Assembly (NCBI RefSeq): GCF_020740835.1
Contig: NZ_JAINFC010000020.1
Location: forward strand, 1 to 32,129
DNA: 32,129 nt
Reading direction: 5' to 3'
Source: Streptomyces sp. UNOC14_S4
GTDB taxonomy: Bacteria; Actinomycetota; Actinomycetes; Streptomycetales; Streptomycetaceae
In this document: positions 29,086 to 32,129 of the stretch, piece after piece
How the letters are laid out: every line of letters begins with the position of its first letter
Numbering within the stretch: the stretch's first letter is position 1
The notes under the pieces: model-generated
Told to the model about the DNA's origin: nothing
Seen by the model: only the letters and a program-made list of their open reading frames with translations
Database searches by the model: none
Position numbers and translations under genes: made by a program

Positions 29086-30401
29086 GCGGACGACCGTACC
29101 GGCAGGCGGACCGCCAGCCTCCAGTGCTGCGGCCCGGCCGGGCCGACCTCGATCTCACCGTGCAGCAGCCGGACGCGCTCGGCCAGACCGGGCAGGCCGT
29201 GCCCGGACGTGGGGAAGGCGCGCCGCGGAGCCGTACCCGTACCCACACCCGTGCCCGTACTCGTGCCGGTCCTGTTGACCACGCTGAGCTGGAGAGCATC
29301 CGGCGCGGCCACCACCCGGACCTCGATCGGGTGGCCGTCCGCCCCGTGCCGCAGCGCGTTCGTCAGGCCCTCCTGGAGGATGCGGTACGCCGCCCGGGAC
29401 AGCGTCCCCTGTATCCGCTCCCACTCGCCCGACAGTTCCGGCTCCACCACCGCGCCCGCGTAGCGCACCCGGTCCAGCAGCTCGGGCAGGTCGGCCAGGG
29501 TGCGGGTCGGGGCCGTCCCGGCCGCCGCCTCCTCCTCACGTTCCTCGTGCTCCTCGCGCAGCACGCCCAGCACGTAGTCCAAGTCCTCCAGCGCGGCCCG
29601 GGTCGACTCCTCGATGCTGCGCATGGCGGCCCGCGCCGCCCCCGGGTCGGCGGAGAGCACCTCACCCGCCACCGCGGCCTGGATCGTGGTCGCCGTCAGC
29701 GTGTGCCCGATGGAGTCGTGCAACTCGTGGGCGAGCCGGTTGCGTTCGGCAAGCTGCCGCTCGCGCTCGGCCGCCAGCGCGAGCCGTTCGGCCGCCGAGG
29801 GGCCCAGCAGGCGGGGCGCCAGCCACCGCAGGACCTTCGTCACCGCCAGGCACACGACCGCCGCCAGCACCAGGCAGCAGGGCGCGGCCACCCAGCTCTG
29901 CCAGCCGTGCTCCGGCCGCAGCGACCAGCCGTCGACGCTCACCCCGGCCTCGGCCCCGGCCCAGCCCCCGGGAAGGAACAGGGCCGCGGCCAGCAGCAGG
30001 AAGCTCGCCGGTGCCCCCACCCACCCCAGTGTCACGTGCAGCAGCAGCCACACCGGAGTACGCCAACGGTCGCCGCCGGGCGCGCTGTCGGGTGAGTCGG
30101 GCGAGTCGGCGGGGCGTGGGCGACGTACGGCCACGGGGTCCGGCAGCGGCACCTTCAGCATCCGGCGGGCGCACGCGATCAGCACCCGCCGCGTCGTACG
30201 GGCCAGCCCGATCACGCCGATCAGTACGGCCCAGACCAGCAGGGTCAGAGCGAACTGCGCTCCCGCCGGAACGGACGGCCACGCCAGCACCGGCAGCGCC
30301 GCCAAAGGCAGCAGCAGGAGGCTCGCCGCCGCGCCGCAGTAGGCGAAAAGCGCACCCGAATACGTGGAGCCGCGCAGCAGCGGCCGGATTCCCGTGATCA
30401 T
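29082..30401 (-). CDS. Sensor histidine kinase (HisKA_3 type)
   Basis: 439-aa membrane kinase. ATG 30401 gives the usual N-terminus ITGIRPLLRGSTYSGALFAY; the frame is open to ATG 30485 but that would cross the palindrome at 30438. Several hydrophobic helices (about 20-75 and 125-195) form the sensor part. The dimerisation/phosphotransfer motif is ERNRLAHELHDSIGHTLTAT with phospho-acceptor His228. The GHKL ATPase domain contains NALRHGADG (N-box-like) and SGHGLPGLAERVRLLHG (G box). It phosphorylates the adjacent NarL-type regulator. The signal is unknown; the divergent secreted peptidase may be a target. Confidence 0.92.
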   Translation of the reverse strand: MITGIRPLLRGSTYSGALFAYCGAAASLLLLPLAALPVLAWPSVPAGAQFALTLLVWAVLIGVIGLARTTRRVLIACARRMLKVPLPDPVAVRRPRPADSPDSPDSAPGGDRWRTPVWLLLHVTLGWVGAPASFLLLAAALFLPGGWAGAEAGVSVDGWSLRPEHGWQSWVAAPCCLVLAAVVCLAVTKVLRWLAPRLLGPSAAERLALAAERERQLAERNRLAHELHDSIGHTLTATTIQAAVAGEVLSADPGAARAAMRSIEESTRAALEDLDYVLGVLREEHEEREEEAAAGTAPTRTLADLPELLDRVRYAGAVVEPELSGEWERIQGTLSRAAYRILQEGLTNALRHGADGHPIEVRVVAAPDALQLSVVNRTGTSTGTGVGTGTAPRRAFPTSGHGLPGLAERVRLLHGEIEVGPAGPQHWRLAVRLPVRSSA

Positions 30402-30437
30402 AGTCGGGCCAGTATGTCCGGTCGGCCCGCTGCCGCC

Positions 30438-30455
30438 CTCCCCCGATCGGGGGAG
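30438..30455. promoter_or_regulatory. Perfect 18-bp palindrome in a divergent promoter region
   Basis: ctcccccgatcgggggag is a perfect inverted repeat with no spacer, followed on the plus strand by cttttt. It lies between the divergent kinase (ATG 30401) and peptidase (GTG 30558) genes. It could be an operator for a dimeric regulator or a terminator reading on the plus strand; no plus-strand gene ends just before it, so I favour an operator. Confidence 0.5.
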
Positions 30456-30557
30456 CTTTTTCTCCCGCCTTTCCGCGATGCGCATCCGGTCCCCCGAAAA
30501 CCAGAATCGGGCCTCACCAATTCACTGACCCAGTACCCAGTAAGGACGCGCATCATC

Positions 30558-32105
30558 GTGCGATACACGCAATACATGCGATGCAAGCGATACAGAAGCA
30601 CACGGACCGTACCCCTTCTCGTCGCCGGCGTCGCGGCGGCCGTTTCCCTTTCGGCTCCCACCCCCGCGACGGCCGCTGCCGCCGAAGGCCCGCTGCGCCC
30701 GTACGCGCAGCAGAAGCTCACATGGCAGCGCTGCGGCGCGGACGTCCCCGAGGCTCTTCAGTGCGCGACGCTCAAGGTGCCGCTCGATTACGGCGACCCC
30801 GGCGGCAGGACGATCGACCTCGCGATATCCCGGCTGAAGGCGAGCAGCGCGAAGGAACGTCGCGGCGTTCTGCTGCTCAACCCCGGCGGCCCCGGCGAGC
30901 CGGGTCTGACCTTGCCCGCCGACCCGATTCTGCGGATTCCCGACGCGGTGAAGCGACAGTACGACCTCATCGGGTTCGACCTGAGAGGCGCCGGGCAGAG
31001 CTCGCCCGTCAGCTGCGGTCTGACCCCGGACGAACAGAGCAACACCCCTTATAAGGACGAGACCTTCGCGAAGGACGTGGAGCAGGCACGTACGGTCGCC
31101 GAGAAGTGCCGGGCCAAGGCCGGTGACAAGCTGCCGCACCTCACCACCCGCAATGCCGCTCGCGACATGGACGTCATCCGTACCGCGCTGGGCGAGAAGA
31201 AAATCTCCTACCTGGGAGTCTCCTACGGCACCTACCTCGGGGCCGTCTATACGCAGCTGTTCCCGCAGCGGGCCGACCGGTTCGTCCTCGACAGTTCGAC
31301 CGACCCCACGCGCGTCTACCGGGGAATGTTCCAGGACATGGCGAAGGCGGCCGAGCAGGCGTTCACGCGATGGACCGAGTGGGCCGCCGCGCGCCATGCG
31401 ACGTACGGGCTGGGCGGCACCCCGGCCGAGGTCCGCAAGACCTACTGGGACCTGATCGCGCGGGCGAACCGCGAGCCCGTACATATCGAGGGGCAGGCCC
31501 TCACCGGTGACGGCATCCGCGCCGACAACAGCACGTTCTTCCACGTCCGGAAAGCCACCGAATGGATCGCCGGGCTGAAGAAGGCGGCCGAGAACGGAAA
31601 CGCCGAGGGCAAGAGCCCTGCCCCATCCAACACGCCTGGTCAGGCCGAGGAATCCAAGGAGGCCAAGGAGGCCGACGACAACTACGTCTCCGTCGCCTGG
31701 TCCTTCATGTGCGCCGACACCCGCACCTGGTCGCACGACCCCGAGCAGTACCGCCGCGAAGCGATCCGCGACAGGGCCCGGTATCCGCTGTACGGCGACT
31801 TCGCGGCCAACATCACGCCGTGTGCCTTCTGGAAACAGGGCAGTGAGCCGCAGACCGAAATCGACAACACGGCCAGTGCGCTGATGGTGCAGAACGAATG
31901 GGATTCCCAGACGCCCCTCTTCGCCGCCCGGGCCATGCACCGGGCCCTGCGCGGTTCCCGGATGCTCACCGTCTCCGGTGGTGAGGGACACGGCGTTCTC
32001 TACGCGCCCGGTGGCAATTCCTGCGCGGACAAGGCCGCCACGGCCTACCTGACCACGGGCAGGCTCCCGGCCGAGGACCTGACCTGCCGGGCGTCGGCCG
32101 GATAG
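30558..32105 (+). CDS. Secreted alpha/beta-hydrolase peptidase (SlpD/SlpE/TAP-like)
   Basis: 515-aa protein. GTG 30558 has AAGGA eleven bases upstream; ATG 30576 is an alternative. A signal peptide (YRSTRTVPLLVAGVAAAVSL, ending ATAAAA near residue 45) is followed by an alpha/beta-hydrolase with GVLLLNPGGPGEPG (oxyanion region), nucleophile Ser222 in YLGVSYGTYLG, Asp449 in VQNEWDSQTP and His478 in GGEGHGVLY. A lid region (about 270-400) carries a Lys/Glu-rich insertion (EESKEAKEADD). C-terminal Cys residues (ITPCAFW, NSCADK, LTCRAS) fit a secreted enzyme. It is expected to remove tripeptides from peptides outside the cell. It is divergent from the two-component system. Confidence 0.9.
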   Translation: MRYTQYMRCKRYRSTRTVPLLVAGVAAAVSLSAPTPATAAAAEGPLRPYAQQKLTWQRCGADVPEALQCATLKVPLDYGDPGGRTIDLAISRLKASSAKERRGVLLLNPGGPGEPGLTLPADPILRIPDAVKRQYDLIGFDLRGAGQSSPVSCGLTPDEQSNTPYKDETFAKDVEQARTVAEKCRAKAGDKLPHLTTRNAARDMDVIRTALGEKKISYLGVSYGTYLGAVYTQLFPQRADRFVLDSSTDPTRVYRGMFQDMAKAAEQAFTRWTEWAAARHATYGLGGTPAEVRKTYWDLIARANREPVHIEGQALTGDGIRADNSTFFHVRKATEWIAGLKKAAENGNAEGKSPAPSNTPGQAEESKEAKEADDNYVSVAWSFMCADTRTWSHDPEQYRREAIRDRARYPLYGDFAANITPCAFWKQGSEPQTEIDNTASALMVQNEWDSQTPLFAARAMHRALRGSRMLTVSGGEGHGVLYAPGGNSCADKAATAYLTTGRLPAEDLTCRASAG

Positions 32106-32129
32106 GGCGGAATGGACGGGGGGACGGGC

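Noticed and set aside
1..32129. tRNA, rRNA, CRISPR array, riboswitch
   Set aside because: No cloverleaf-like sequence, rRNA signature, regularly spaced repeat array or known riboswitch core was seen by eye; a covariance-model search would be needed to exclude small RNAs.

Overview
The window reads as chromosomal DNA of a Streptomyces or a very close relative. G+C is very high, third codon positions are strongly G/C, TTA codons are rare, and many starts are GTG or TTG. The gene content is typical of the genus: DUF5753 XRE regulators with DUF397 and RsbW-like partners, DUF6879, DUF805, a CslA/GlxA-like locus and an SlpD/E-type secreted peptidase. All functional calls come from reading motifs by eye; no search was run.

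Layout. 1-6.7 kb: a partial lipoprotein gene, then a tightly overlapping four-gene operon for a cell-surface glycan (processive GT2, GT39-like membrane transferase, GtrA-like flippase, secreted GlxA-like copper-radical oxidase). A palindromic repeat and a TTA codon lie inside the oxidase signal-peptide region. 6.9-9.7 kb: LuxR regulator, lipoprotein, DUF805 protein, GNAT. 9.7-11.7 kb: RsbW-like ATPase, zinc-ribbon-like small protein and GNAT, divergent from XRE/DUF5753 plus DUF397. 11.9-15.5 kb: a small membrane protein, then a minus-strand run of a 104-aa protein, DUF6879, XRE/DUF5753, a Gly/Pro/Asp-rich 47-aa peptide and a PIMT-like methyltransferase. The last two form a candidate RiPP pair of the imiditide kind. 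15.7-22.7 kb: a DUF5753 gene remnant, another GNAT, hypothetical and YCII proteins, a secreted TIM-barrel-like protein, a small secreted protein divergent from a membrane-tethered XRE protein, and a Cys-containing secreted protein.

22.8-28.2 kb is an inserted island. It is flanked by about 245-bp imperfect direct repeats, which leave a 3' fragment of a LuxR-type response regulator on the left and a 3' fragment of the secreted-protein gene on the right. It holds one compact minus-strand operon that I read as an unfamiliar RiPP biosynthetic cluster: a 38-aa precursor peptide, a terminator-like hairpin, a 2OG-Fe(II) oxygenase, an HExxH protein (probably of the alpha-ketoglutarate peptide beta-hydroxylase type), a small RRE/PqqD-like protein, an MFS exporter, a JmjC/cupin oxygenase and a DUF2087 protein. 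No radical SAM, YcaO, LanB/M or ATP-grasp enzyme is present, so chemistry by two or three iron oxygenases alone is the distinctive prediction. A TTA codon in the HExxH gene suggests bldA control.

28.3-32.1 kb: the intact NarL-type response regulator and its histidine kinase, divergent from a secreted SlpD/E-like alpha/beta-hydrolase peptidase. No tRNA, rRNA, CRISPR array or intact transposase was recognised.
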